Assembly: GCA_963735495.1 (NCBI GenBank) | Contig: CAVTLG010000009.1 | Location: 620,001 to 684,000, forward strand | Direction of reading: 5' to 3' | DNA from: CAVTLG01 sp963735495 | GTDB lineage: Bacteria; Chloroflexota; Ktedonobacteria; Ktedonobacterales; Ktedonobacteraceae | Length of the DNA stretch: 64,000 bases | Shown: positions 45,295-54,012 of the stretch, piece after piece | Numbering within the stretch: position 1 is the stretch's first letter | Layout: each line of letters starts with the position of its first letter | Translations under genes and position numbers: made by a program | Notes under the pieces: model-generated | Told to the model about the DNA's origin: nothing | Database searches by the model: none | What the model saw: the letters and a program-made list of their open reading frames with translations, nothing else

Positions 45295-45792
45295 TTAAAG
45301 GTGCAGGTCTTCCACGGCAGCTAGAACTTCGTTGGAATGATCGTCTGGTTTGACCTTGTGCCAGATCTTGCGCACAATGCCATCTTTGTCGATCAGGAAG
45401 GTCTCGCGGTTCACACCCATGTATTTCTTGCCATACATATTCTTCTCGCCGTAAACGCCATAGAGTTGAGAGACAGTCGTTTCAGTATCAGCGAGCAGCG
45501 GGAATGGCAGACTATACTTGTCCACAAATTTCTGGTGCAAGTTTATGTCATCCGTGCTGACACCAAGTACAATAACTCCGCGTTTTTGTAGCAGATGATT
45601 GGCATCGCGAAAATTGCAAGCTTCTTTTGTGCAGCCAGGGGTGTCATCTTTTGGATAAAAGTATAAAACAATAGTTTTTCCGCGTAATGCGCTTAACTGA
45701 ACCTGGCCGTTTTTCACCACATCATCGCTTCCTATGGCTGGAAGTGTGAAATCAGGAGCGGGTTGTAACTCTTTAACCTGCGTGTCACTCAT
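45295..45792 (-). CDS. bcp: Peroxiredoxin, BCP/PrxQ type
   Basis: The 165-residue thiol peroxidase reduces peroxides with electrons from thioredoxin. The motif TPGCTKEAC has peroxidatic Cys54 and resolving Cys59 five residues later, the atypical 2-Cys arrangement of the BCP group. It also has FYPKDD before it and the family C-terminal YMGVNRETFLIDKDG. GAGG precedes the ATG. The gene is divergent from the desaturase and its long leader. Confidence 0.93.
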   Translation of the reverse strand: MSDTQVKELQPAPDFTLPAIGSDDVVKNGQVQLSALRGKTIVLYFYPKDDTPGCTKEACNFRDANHLLQKRGVIVLGVSTDDINLHQKFVDKYSLPFPLLADTETTVSQLYGVYGEKNMYGKKYMGVNRETFLIDKDGIVRKIWHKVKPDDHSNEVLAAVEDLHL

Positions 45793-45855
45793 ATTATTAC
45801 CTCACTTCAGAGTAGTTTTCTGAAAATTCGAACTTTGGTTAGTGTACCACACGGA

Positions 45856-46110
45856 AAGGCCGCCCCACAGCGGAGACGGCCTTCACCAGGCAGGTACTAC
45901 TCTTTTGTTTGAGGAGGTTTGATATCTAAAGCCTCCTCCCACCTGGCCAATAGGTCGATAAACTTCGATAGAGTCGAAGCGGTATGCATAGATGAACACG
46001 CTTTAGTAGCCGAAATCGCTCAACAACCTGGGAGACCTCTACAGAGCCCCAAAGGGGATGCGAGAGATCTTGAATGGCTCGATGGAGGTTGAGGTTCTCA
46101 ATTCTGACAG
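45856..46110 (+). ncRNA. Structured region upstream of desaturase, possible leader RNA
   Basis: This gene-free stretch of about 250 bases is rich in pairing: AAGGCCG/CGGCCTT (45856-45883), GAGGAGG with CCTCCTC (about 45915-45940), CTTCGA/TCGAAG (45963-45979), and a nested element. In that element CAACCT (46024-46029) pairs with AGGTTG (46086-46091) around CCCC-AAA-GGGG (46047-46057) and a GAG...CTC stem. It matches no RNA family I recognise. If transcribed with the desaturase it would be a cis-regulatory leader; membrane-fluidity control is only a guess. Confidence 0.4.
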
Positions 46111-46227
46111 AACCCTATCGCTGCCGTCGTACTAGCTCTTTCAGCTTTCGCGAAACAAACAAGCTCTATTTTAGCTCTTACTACCAGAGCGGTTTGTCGC
46201 TCTCTCTATTTGAAAGAGGTACCCTCT

Positions 46228-47262
46228 ATGATTGACGGCAGCATCACCTTCTCAGTCCCTGTCTCAGGTGCCGCTAGTGACTATTCTGATTTAAAATACC
46301 AGATCAAAAAGGCTGGACTTCTAGAGAAGCAGCCGCATTTTTATCTCGGTATGCTGGTCGTGCTTATGGTTTTACTCGTGGTATGTGTGCTCATTCTTCA
46401 CTTTGTGAAGCCTTTTTGGCTCCAATTGCCTAATGTTACCTTGCTAGCTTTGATTACAACGCAGTTTGGCTTGCTTGGTCATGCTGCTGGGCATAGACAG
46501 CTCTTTCGCAAGACCTGGATCAATGACATTGTTGGCCTCATTGTCGGGAATTTGATCGTTGGCCTGAGTCACGAGTGGTGGATGGAGAGGCATAATAAGC
46601 ACCACAGCCATCCCAATCAACGTGGTATGGACCCCGACGTGTTCATTCCAGTCATTGCCTTTGCGCCAGAAGATCTGCAAGGGAAAGGAAAATCCCTCCT
46701 CTATCTCATGAAATACCAGGCTTATTTCTTCTTTCCGATGCTCTCGCTAGCCTTAATTTCTATGCAGATCAACAGTATTCAGCATATCTTTCACAAGCAA
46801 CTTCACTATCCCGTAGCGGAACGGCTGTTGCTTTTTCTGCACTTCGCGCTCTACTTTGGCCTTGTGTTCTCATGTCTCACATTCTGGCAGGCACTCATCT
46901 TTATACTTGCCCATTATATTCTGTCCGGGATCTATATGGGATCGATCTTCGCGCCCAATCATAAAGGGATGCCTGTGCTGGAAAAAGGGAGCCAGCTGGA
47001 TTTCTTACATCGTCAGGTGATCACTGCTCGTAATGTGCGCGCTCATACTCTGACCGATTTATGGTATGGAGGTCTCAACTATCAGATTGAACATCATCTC
47101 TTCCCAAGCATGGCGCAGAATAAACTTAGAGAAGCACAGGTCATTGTCAGAGCGTTCTGTCAGGCGCAAGCTATCTCTTACTACGAGACAACCATGTGGC
47201 AATCATACCGGGAAACGCTGTCCTCACTCCACGAGGTAACTGCGCCATTACGGAATGTCTAA
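46228..47262 (+). CDS. Membrane fatty acid desaturase
   Basis: This 344-residue di-iron desaturase introduces double bonds into acyl-lipid or acyl-CoA chains at the membrane. All three histidine boxes are present: HAAGH (85-89), HNKHH (122-126) and QIEHH (286-290). The third box with Gln in first position is typical of front-end/delta-6-type enzymes and many bacterial homologues. Four to six membrane helices lie between the boxes, and no cytochrome b5 domain is fused. AAAGAGG before ATG 46228 supports this start. It is preceded by a structured 5' region. Confidence 0.9.
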   Translation: MIDGSITFSVPVSGAASDYSDLKYQIKKAGLLEKQPHFYLGMLVVLMVLLVVCVLILHFVKPFWLQLPNVTLLALITTQFGLLGHAAGHRQLFRKTWINDIVGLIVGNLIVGLSHEWWMERHNKHHSHPNQRGMDPDVFIPVIAFAPEDLQGKGKSLLYLMKYQAYFFFPMLSLALISMQINSIQHIFHKQLHYPVAERLLLFLHFALYFGLVFSCLTFWQALIFILAHYILSGIYMGSIFAPNHKGMPVLEKGSQLDFLHRQVITARNVRAHTLTDLWYGGLNYQIEHHLFPSMAQNKLREAQVIVRAFCQAQAISYYETTMWQSYRETLSSLHEVTAPLRNV

Positions 47263-47521
47263 CCGTCAAAAAAACAGCCTGGCGCTGCTTGTTCAGATGT
47301 CTACGAGGACCGCAAGTGTTCAAAAATCGCCTGCATATGGAATAGACGCTCATGAAGCGGGTTCACCACCCGGCATGATAACGGTCGTTTTCAGAGGAGT
47401 TATCCACAGTGTAAATGAGCCTCCTTTAGACATAAAGTAGAGGAAGTAACTACCTTCTCTTATTCTTAGAACGCATAGCGCAGGTAAAAAAGGCATTACT
47501 TCTTCTAAAAACAATGTGTGG

Positions 47522-48733
47522 TTAGAAACTATTCCGCTTCCTGCCGACTAGAGGTGGATCTGAGTGGCTACTAGTTGGCCTGGTCAGAGTTGTTTTGTGT
47601 AGGTCAGCGGCAGGATGATGACCGGTGGCGCGCTCGTTCGTTTTGTGTAGGTCAGCGGCAGGATGATGACCGGTGGCGCGCTCGTTCGTTTTGTGTAGGT
47701 CAGCGGCAGGATGATGACCGGTGGCGCGCTCGTTCGTTTTGTGTGAGCCAAATGCAGGATGATGACCGGTGGTGCGCTCGTTGTCCTCCCACATTTGTTG
47801 TCTGAGTTCACGCTCGGTATGGTTCAGGCTCTGAAGACGTGCGATTAAGTTATTGAGGGCAACCGCAACCTGCCAGAGCACATGGTCTTGATGCAGAGGA
47901 GCGCGCGCACCGAAATCTCCATTCGCCACGTCGACATGGGTTTGCAAAATTTGTTGGATGCCAGCATCCAGTTGACGCTTGCGCTCCAGCTCTTGCTCCT
48001 GACGCTCTTTTTCCTGTCTTTCGAATGTAATTATCACTTCAGCCCGATCAGCTCGTCCAAGCGCGATTTCAGTGCTACGTGCGCAGAGATACAGAACTAT
48101 CACAGTAATCAGTTGGAGCACATAGACGTGGTAAAAAATCTGAGATGGTGAGGTCTGCAATATCTGTGTAATGGCGGTAGAATGAGGGCCATCCACCACG
48201 ATGATCCATATCTGAAAGGCATTCGCGAAAGCTATCGCAAAAAGAGTATTGGCAGAAAAGAATGCAAGGACAAGCACATCCGGTATAATGGTAAAATCCA
48301 GCATAGGGAGATCGTTTACCGTCAGCCCATGAGGATAATTGAGCATAGTGAGCGTCCCCCCGACGTATTCTATGAAGAGGACAAGCATACCCGCCCATTC
48401 AGTAAAACCTCTCCGATTAAGGAAAAGTGCCAGAATAGATCCGGTTAATCCTAGCAGGAGCTCTATAATGGGGATCGCAGGGTCCTTGCTGGCGATAACG
48501 GGTGGGAAAAAGGAGAGCAAGAACAGCATAAAAATCGGTATTGTGATACTTGCTAGTTTGCCATGCCGCGCTCTTTCGCGTTGCGCAATGCTGGCGGTTA
48601 TGGGCGGCTCTGGTGGTGCTGCGAGGCGATACCACCATGCGAGAAGTGCCACATTTCGGGTTTGTTTTTTGTTACGCGTTGAGTATTGTGACCAACTGTT
48701 ATTGTTGGGACCATTGGTATAATTGTGTTCCAT
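47522..48733 (-). CDS. Six-helix membrane protein with tandem-repeat tail
   Basis: The 403-residue protein has about six transmembrane helices (roughly 50-215), a charged coiled coil (about 225-260), and a HAMP-like segment with VANGDFGARAPL and ALNNLIARLQ (about 270-305). Its C-terminal tail consists of four 16-residue units (ERATGHHPAADLHKTN type). The core resembles the 495-residue protein at 57626, whose matching segment reads FANGDFKARARL, so the two are paralogues. No output domain such as a kinase or cyclase is attached. The function is unknown; a membrane sensor or scaffold fits the layout. Confidence 0.7.
   Translation of the reverse strand: MEHNYTNGPNNNSWSQYSTRNKKQTRNVALLAWWYRLAAPPEPPITASIAQRERARHGKLASITIPIFMLFLLSFFPPVIASKDPAIPIIELLLGLTGSILALFLNRRGFTEWAGMLVLFIEYVGGTLTMLNYPHGLTVNDLPMLDFTIIPDVLVLAFFSANTLFAIAFANAFQIWIIVVDGPHSTAITQILQTSPSQIFYHVYVLQLITVIVLYLCARSTEIALGRADRAEVIITFERQEKERQEQELERKRQLDAGIQQILQTHVDVANGDFGARAPLHQDHVLWQVAVALNNLIARLQSLNHTERELRQQMWEDNERTTGHHPAFGSHKTNERATGHHPAADLHKTNERATGHHPAADLHKTNERATGHHPAADLHKTTLTRPTSSHSDPPLVGRKRNSF
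47593..47784 (-). repeat. 48-bp tandem repeat, three perfect units plus one
   Basis: The units at 47593-47640, 47641-47688 and 47689-47736 are identical over 48 bases, and a fourth diverged unit runs to about 47784. They lie in frame in the membrane protein gene and encode 16 residues each. Perfect identity points to very recent or ongoing copy-number change. Confidence 0.9.
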
Positions 48734-48772
48734 GGAGGATGTACTTCCTTCTTCAGTGAGCTACCGTTTTGT

Positions 48773-48799
48773 AAAGATATCCACAGGTAGGATATCTTT
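48773..48799 (-). promoter_or_regulatory. Perfect 10-bp palindrome before membrane-protein gene
   Basis: AAAGATATCC (48773-48782) and GGATATCTTT (48790-48799) form a perfect inverted repeat with a 7-base centre, about 40 bases upstream of the start codon. It could be an operator or a leader hairpin. Confidence 0.4.
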
Positions 48800-49053
48800 C
48801 TTGAACTCATAGCAAGGATAGCAACCTTTCAGAGCTTTTCGGGAAAAAAGTGGGTTGTGTAGCCTGAATAGGCTATGCTATGGTTTATCTCTTAACCGCT
48901 CAAATTGGTTGCTGACGCACTCAGCATAAGCCATGGCAGAGTGGTTTCTTCGCCTATGACCATCGTTTGAGAGGAGGTCAAGGGCTTTTGAAGTTCTGAG
49001 ATCATCTTGGCAATCCTGAGAGCAGGACCGGGTGCAGATCAATCGTATGACCT

Positions 49054-49095
49054 AAAAAGCAGAGGAACGAGTCTGCACTTTGCGGACTCGTTCCT
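49054..49095 (-). terminator. Intrinsic terminator of the nad operon
   Basis: On the minus strand an 11-bp perfect stem (AGGAACGAGTC/GACTCGTTCCT, 49063-49073 with 49085-49095) is followed by CTGC and five T residues (plus-strand A5 at 49054-49058), 34 bases beyond the nadA stop. Confidence 0.8.
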
Positions 49096-49128
49096 GGTGA
49101 TTATGGTCTGTGGTAAGAGCATTGCGGG

Positions 49129-50316
49129 CTATGCGGCAAGTGAGAGCATACGCTGCAATGCTACCCGTGCCCAGTGGGCAGTTTCTTCATCGACGCTAAC
49201 CTGATTCAGGACTTCGCCTGCTACTAGCGCCTCCAGCACCCAGGCGAGATAGGCCGGGTGAATGCGATACATGGTAGAACAGGGGCAGACAATCGGGTCA
49301 AGGCAGAAAATGAACTGCTCCGGGTGCGCTTTTGCCAGTCGATGGACGAGGTTGATCTCGGTGCCCACGGCCCACTGACTACCAGCGGGAGCCTGCTCAA
49401 TTTGCTGAATGATGTATTCGGTCGAGCCATAGAGATCAGCCGTAGCGACTACCTCGCGCCGACACTCCGGGTGTACCAGCACTTTAATACCAGGATAGTC
49501 GGCGCGCGCCTGGGTGATTTGTTGCACGCTGAAGCGCATATGTGTTGAACAGTAGCCTTTCCAGAGGATGATTCTGGCGCACTCAATCTCCTCTTCTGCG
49601 TCCTCTGAAGCCATGGGATCTTTGGGATTCCAGACGGCCATGTGCTGTTCCGCGATGCCGTATTTGAGTGCCGTGTTGCGTCCCAGGTTCTCGTCTGGGA
49701 AGAAAAGGACGCGCTTGCCACGCTGAAAGGCCCAGTTAACGACCGCCGGAGCATTCGACGAGGTACAAACAACGCCACCATTGCGCCCACAGAATGCCTT
49801 GAGGTTCGCGGCAGAGTTCATATAGGTAACGGGAATGATACCGGCATCCTCTCCCAGCACCTCGTGGAGCATCTGCCAGCACTCTTCGACCTCGGCAATG
49901 TTCGCCATATCCGCCATCGAGCAGCCCGCCGCAGGATTAGGGAGAAGCACTTTCTGATGAGACGCACTGAGGATATCAGCGCTCTCAGCCATAAAGTGTA
50001 CACCGCAGAACAGGATATAATCGGCCTCAGGACGCGCTGCTGCTAGCTCAGCAAGCTTAAAAGAGTCGCCGCGATAATCGGCATATTTAATAATTTCATC
50101 TCGCTGATAGTGATGACCCAGGATTACCAGTCGTTCACCTAATGCGGTTTTCGCCTGCGAGATACGGCGATCCAATTCCGCGCCATCCATCTCCGCATAT
50201 AATGTGGGTATCGTATCAACACGCCTGGATAGATCGTGCCTGGCACGCGTGCTTGGCGAGAGTAATGGCAGAATGCGTGTTTCCTGGCTTTCAGCGCAGG
50301 CTGTCTGTAGAGTCAT
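49129..50316 (-). CDS. nadA: Quinolinate synthase
   Basis: NadA condenses iminoaspartate with dihydroxyacetone phosphate to quinolinate, using a [4Fe-4S] cluster. The 395-residue protein has LGHHYQRDEIIKYADYRGDS, CGVHFMAESADIL, a middle cysteine in GGVVCTSSNA, HPECRREV and CPCSTMYRIHP; three of these cysteines hold the cluster. AAAGGAG 8 bases before ATG 50316 sets the start. It is the last gene of the nadB-nadC-nadA operon, followed by a strong terminator. Confidence 0.95.
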   Translation of the reverse strand: MTLQTACAESQETRILPLLSPSTRARHDLSRRVDTIPTLYAEMDGAELDRRISQAKTALGERLVILGHHYQRDEIIKYADYRGDSFKLAELAAARPEADYILFCGVHFMAESADILSASHQKVLLPNPAAGCSMADMANIAEVEECWQMLHEVLGEDAGIIPVTYMNSAANLKAFCGRNGGVVCTSSNAPAVVNWAFQRGKRVLFFPDENLGRNTALKYGIAEQHMAVWNPKDPMASEDAEEEIECARIILWKGYCSTHMRFSVQQITQARADYPGIKVLVHPECRREVVATADLYGSTEYIIQQIEQAPAGSQWAVGTEINLVHRLAKAHPEQFIFCLDPIVCPCSTMYRIHPAYLAWVLEALVAGEVLNQVSVDEETAHWARVALQRMLSLAA

Positions 50317-50366
50317 AAGATCTTCTCCTTTGACTTGCCTCATACTCATCTGTATACAGAGAGCTA

Positions 50367-51209
50367 TCAGGCAAACTCTAGCGAGATGTCGAAATTGGGC
50401 GCAGAATGCGTCACAGCTCCAAGCGAGATGAAGTCAACGCCCGTGTTGGCAACCGCCGACAGGCGCTCAGTGTTAGTGCCGATATTGCCCGATGCCTCTA
50501 TCAGCACCTTGGGCGCGCGTTCACGTATGAACGCAACCGCATCACGCAGCATTTCGATACTCATGTTGTCCAGTAATACCACTTCTGCGCCAGCCTCCAA
50601 CGCTGCCTGTACCTCCGCCTGTGTCTCACATTCCACCTCAATCTTCAGCAAGTGTGGGGCTAGACGCCTTGCAGCAGTAACAGCCTGTGCAATGCCTCCT
50701 GCAGCCTTAATGTGGTTATCCTTAATCAGTACGCCATCGCTCAAACCAAAACGATGGTTGCGTCCCCCACCCAGTTGTACCGCCGCCTTCTCCAGGCTAC
50801 GCAGTCCTGGCGCCGTTTTACGTGTGTCGAGAATGTGTGCGCGTGTGCCCTCGATGGCCTGAACACAACGTGCGGTAAGCGTAGCGATGCCGGAGAGATG
50901 ACCCAGGAAGTTGAGCGCAACCCGCTCGGCGCTCAAAAGTGAGCGGGCAGGACCATGTAATAAGGCCAACTCTTGCCCGGCTTGCACCGAGGTTCCATCC
51001 TGGATTAGCACCTCGACCGTTGTACGTGCATCGAAGATGCGGAATGTCTCGCTCGCGATGGTCAGCCCGGCGATAACACCTGGTTGCTTCGCAATAATGT
51101 GTGCTTCTGCATAGCGTTCCTCAGCAACAGTACTGAGCGTCGTAATATCGACATAGGCACCATCTTCCTCTAATGCCTGCTTAATAAGGTCATCTAGCGG
51201 CTTATACAT
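50367..51209 (-). CDS. nadC: Nicotinate-nucleotide pyrophosphorylase
   Basis: NadC converts quinolinate and PRPP to nicotinate mononucleotide with loss of CO2. The 280-residue protein has the family features EDGAYVDITT, LNFLGHLSGIAT, DTRKTAPGLRSLEKAAV, GGGRNHRFGLSDGVLIKDNH, VEVETQ-type KIEVECETQAE and ASGNIG. ATG 51209 is preceded by AAGGAGGT and overlaps the nadB stop by eight bases, so translation is probably coupled. nadA follows 50 bases later. Confidence 0.95.
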   Translation of the reverse strand: MYKPLDDLIKQALEEDGAYVDITTLSTVAEERYAEAHIIAKQPGVIAGLTIASETFRIFDARTTVEVLIQDGTSVQAGQELALLHGPARSLLSAERVALNFLGHLSGIATLTARCVQAIEGTRAHILDTRKTAPGLRSLEKAAVQLGGGRNHRFGLSDGVLIKDNHIKAAGGIAQAVTAARRLAPHLLKIEVECETQAEVQAALEAGAEVVLLDNMSIEMLRDAVAFIRERAPKVLIEASGNIGTNTERLSAVANTGVDFISLGAVTHSAPNFDISLEFA

Positions 51210-52866
51210 GGGGTGTGACCTCCTTGTGCCGGAGCAATGATCCATAGGGATCACTGTGAGAGGGCTGAAAAGCGTAGTGGCGAGTCTCCATGCCATCTAC
51301 AGGAAGCTGGTAGTCTTGCCGCCAATGGCTGCCGCGACTCTCACGTCGTTCCATGGCCGCTGCAATCACCAGTTCAGCAACCTGAAGCATGTTCATGGTC
51401 TCTATGACCTCTCGATCCTGCTGATCTGACGCGGATCGCGCGTAGCGATGAGCCTGTACCCATTGCCTGGCTGCCAACAATCCCTGTTGGTCGCGACGCA
51501 GCGAAACATATCGCCACATAATCTGTCGTAGCTCGCGCCTCACTTGTAGTGTGTTCTGCCTATCTGCACTACCGGATGATAGACTCGCCGCTGTATCGTC
51601 ATAGACGATGAGAGATGTGTCTTTGCGTAGTGGCTGCGCGAACTGTGTTGTCGCAGTTTCCTGCGTAAGGCTGTCTGCGACGCGAACACCGTAGACCAGT
51701 CCCTCCAGGAGCGAGTTACTGGCGAGTCTGTTCGCACCATGAACGCCAGTACAGGCCACTTCTCCGACTGCGTAGAGACCGGGGAGTGTGGTATGTCCAT
51801 GGGTGTCGACCATCACGCCTCCCATGCAGTAATGAGCCGCTGGTGCGATAGGTATCATATCTGTGGCTAAATCCAGACCATACTCACGGCAGATGGCTGA
51901 GATGGTAGGGAAGCGGGCGTGCATCTTCGCGGCGGAAAGATGACGCAGATCGAGATACTGACAATCAGTCTGTTCTGCGAGCATCTCGCTCAAGATGGCG
52001 CGCGCGACAACGTCACGCGGCGCGAGTTCCGCTTGCTCACTATAGCGCGGCATGAAGCGCTCTCCCGCGTGATTGCGCAGGTAGGCACCCTCGCCACGTA
52101 CCGCCTCTGAGATCAGGTGTGACGAACCGTTCGCAACGAGGACTGTGGGGTGAAACTGCATGAACTCGAGATCCGTGAGCATTGCGCCTGCTTGCCAGGC
52201 CAGGGCCAATCCGTCAGCAGTAGCTCCTGCTGGATTAGAAGTGTGTAGCCAGAGACCGCCTGCGCCACCATTCGCTAACACCGTTGAGTGCGCGGCCAGT
52301 GTGAAGCTCTGTCCGTGCTGGTCGATAGGTTGTAGTCCAACGCAACGTCCATCTTCAAGTAAGAGGTTACGCACAAAAGTTTCTTCATACACAACAATAG
52401 AAGAACGTGCGTGCAATGCAGCCAGCAAAGCACGTTCAATCTCTGCACCCGTCGCATCTCCACCTGCATGCAGGACCCGCCAGCGACAGTGTGCGCCTTC
52501 ACGGCCTAGCAGCAACCCATCGGGTGTTGCATGAGCGGTATCGCTAGGTTGCACACGATCAAATTGCACACCCATTTGAATGAGCCAGCGCACCGCGTGG
52601 GGAGCTTGCTCTACCAGAACACGCACAGCCTCCTCATCGCATAAACCCGCACCCGCAGCTAACGTATCCTGCAAATGAAGTTCAGGGCTATCATCCGTTC
52701 CCATTGCCACTGCCAGACCACCTTGCGCATAGCGCGTATTGCTCTCACCGAGTTGTCCTTTGGTGAAGAGCGCCACACGTACATGCTCTGGCAGGCGGAG
52801 GGCGACTGAGAGTCCCGCTATGCCGCCTCCAATGATGGCGACATCAAACGGTTGGCTGTGAGTCAT
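51202..52866 (-). CDS. nadB: L-aspartate oxidase
   Basis: NadB oxidises L-aspartate to iminoaspartate, the substrate of NadA, with FAD. The 554-residue protein has an N-terminal FAD site AIIGGGIAGLSVAL, NTRYAQGGLAVAMG, HAGGDATGAEIERAL, the capping domain with EFMQFHPTVL, and the succinate-dehydrogenase-type YCMGGVMVDTHG and GEVACTGVHGANRLASNSLLEGLVYG segments. AAGGAG precedes the ATG. It heads the de novo NAD operon, and two matching palindromes lie just upstream. Confidence 0.95.
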   Translation of the reverse strand: MTHSQPFDVAIIGGGIAGLSVALRLPEHVRVALFTKGQLGESNTRYAQGGLAVAMGTDDSPELHLQDTLAAGAGLCDEEAVRVLVEQAPHAVRWLIQMGVQFDRVQPSDTAHATPDGLLLGREGAHCRWRVLHAGGDATGAEIERALLAALHARSSIVVYEETFVRNLLLEDGRCVGLQPIDQHGQSFTLAAHSTVLANGGAGGLWLHTSNPAGATADGLALAWQAGAMLTDLEFMQFHPTVLVANGSSHLISEAVRGEGAYLRNHAGERFMPRYSEQAELAPRDVVARAILSEMLAEQTDCQYLDLRHLSAAKMHARFPTISAICREYGLDLATDMIPIAPAAHYCMGGVMVDTHGHTTLPGLYAVGEVACTGVHGANRLASNSLLEGLVYGVRVADSLTQETATTQFAQPLRKDTSLIVYDDTAASLSSGSADRQNTLQVRRELRQIMWRYVSLRRDQQGLLAARQWVQAHRYARSASDQQDREVIETMNMLQVAELVIAAAMERRESRGSHWRQDYQLPVDGMETRHYAFQPSHSDPYGSLLRHKEVTPHV

Positions 52867-52883
52867 GCCTTATTCTCCTTCGA

Positions 52884-52906
52884 ATAAGTGTAACTTGTAC
52901 ACTTAT
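52884..52906 (-). promoter_or_regulatory. nad operator 1 (GTGT-N7-ACAC palindrome)
   Basis: ATAAGTGTA and TACACTTAT form a perfect 9-bp inverted repeat around 5 bases, 18 bases upstream of the nadB start codon. The core GTGT-N7-ACAC recurs 40 bases away. Its position overlaps the transcribed leader, as expected for repression. The regulator is not identified; a NiaR- or NrtR-like NAD repressor is possible. Confidence 0.65.
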
Positions 52907-52925
52907 GACTCTGACAAAAAAGAAA

Positions 52926-52946
52926 AGGTGTTACTTATACACTAAG
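52926..52946 (-). promoter_or_regulatory. nad operator 2 overlapping likely promoter
   Basis: GTGT (52928-52931), seven bases, then ACAC (52939-52942) repeats the architecture and much of the centre (TACTTAT versus AACTTGT) of operator 1. On the minus strand it contains GTGTATAAG, which could serve as a -10 element, so a bound repressor would block RNA polymerase. Confidence 0.6.
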
Positions 52947-53179
52947 TCACAGTATAACAGGTCATGGGGTCATTGTCCACCCTTGTTTGTGGGAAAACTC
53001 GCTGTTTCGCCCTCTTTTTCTTGCGGATATTGCCGTCCAGTTTTGTCTAACAAAACCCAGTCGATATGGTATCAGAAATGATGTCGATTGATGCAGGAAA
53101 AGAAGCGACTCTCGCCGGTAGTTTTTCTGTAGAGACACCTGTTGAAGCCTTTTGTTTGATACAGATCGATTTGGGGTTC

Positions 53180-53208
53180 TTGACAATCTCTTCACCGTCG
53201 TGTACGAT
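53180..53208 (+). promoter_or_regulatory. Sigma-70-type promoter of the unknown module
   Basis: TTGACA (53180-53185), a 17-base spacer and TACGAT (53203-53208) precede the gene at 53281, giving a leader of about 65 bases. Confidence 0.6.
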
Positions 53209-53280
53209 GCGGTCAAAGAAGCCATTGACGCAAGTTGAATACCTGATGAATAAATATGAAGCTAGAGGGAGGCAGAAGCA

Positions 53281-53973
53281 ATGTCAAGTGACACATTGGA
53301 AGTACTTGGCGCGAATATTGTAATTCTTCCTGAGGAGCCTCTGACGCAACCCATAAATACAGTATCGTTATTTGAGGAAAAAGGTATTGCGTCATTAATA
53401 CGGAAACCATTGACGGTTGGTCAAGTGCTTAGTTTTGAGGCAACGCTTGGGGCTACGACAGGGATGTATCAATTTGAAAGTATGCGCAGCCAAAAGACCA
53501 TCAACTTAAGTTCGGTGCGTATTGAGGTTCATGACCGTTCAGGCGAATCTGATTTTGAAGCCGCAAAAATTCCTGAAACGATGCTGGTATTGGCGAACGC
53601 TTTGCATGTCAAGCGTATTAAAGCTATCGGAGCAAATTGGGATATAACGTTCAAAGCATCTAATAGTACTGCTGCCAGTGCAGTAATTGCCGAAAAGCTT
53701 TTACGGCAAGATACGAGTTTTTTGCCATCCAATATGACGCTTGCTGGTGGATCTGCTCGTTTATTTCTAGCTGATGATGCGGGAGTGCAATATATACTAG
53801 GAATTGAGCCTCGCGGGCAATCTCCATCGACAGATGAGTTTTGGATGACATGCAATGCCAATCTCAACAATCCAGAATCTTTGTCCATTGAGTTGCTCAA
53901 AGAAATGTTTCAGCAGAGTTACTCTTTGCTTTTTAAAGTGAAGGAGTCACTCTTCCCTGCATCCCAATCTTAA
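53281..53973 (+). CDS. Unknown protein, first gene of accessory module
   Basis: I do not recognise a family with confidence. The 230-residue protein is soluble, with mixed alpha/beta character, and shares a loose pattern with small proteins of about 250 residues that occur sporadically beside toxin or defence genes (the TIGR04255 type); this is only a resemblance. The A+T content is visibly higher than in the neighbouring nad genes. GGGAGG lies 9 bases before the ATG, and a good promoter lies further up. The next gene follows after 39 bases in the same direction. Confidence 0.6.
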   Translation: MSSDTLEVLGANIVILPEEPLTQPINTVSLFEEKGIASLIRKPLTVGQVLSFEATLGATTGMYQFESMRSQKTINLSSVRIEVHDRSGESDFEAAKIPETMLVLANALHVKRIKAIGANWDITFKASNSTAASAVIAEKLLRQDTSFLPSNMTLAGGSARLFLADDAGVQYILGIEPRGQSPSTDEFWMTCNANLNNPESLSIELLKEMFQQSYSLLFKVKESLFPASQS

Positions 53974-54012
53974 TTGGATGAGAGTATCTCTATTCTCTAA
54001 GAGGGGTTCTAG

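Larger units (their letters stand above)
48734..49128. other. Intergenic region with palindrome and nadA terminator
   Basis: About 395 bases hold no gene. A palindrome (48773-48799) lies just upstream of the membrane-protein gene, and the nadA terminator (49054-49095) is at the other end. The middle has no recognised element. Confidence 0.5.

Noticed and set aside
47593..47784. CRISPR-like array of 48-base repeats
   Set aside because: The units are directly contiguous without spacers, lie in frame inside a gene and have no cas genes nearby.
52867..53280. NAD-sensing riboswitch before nadB
   Set aside because: The signal is a pair of DNA palindromes at the promoter; no conserved riboswitch core was recognised.
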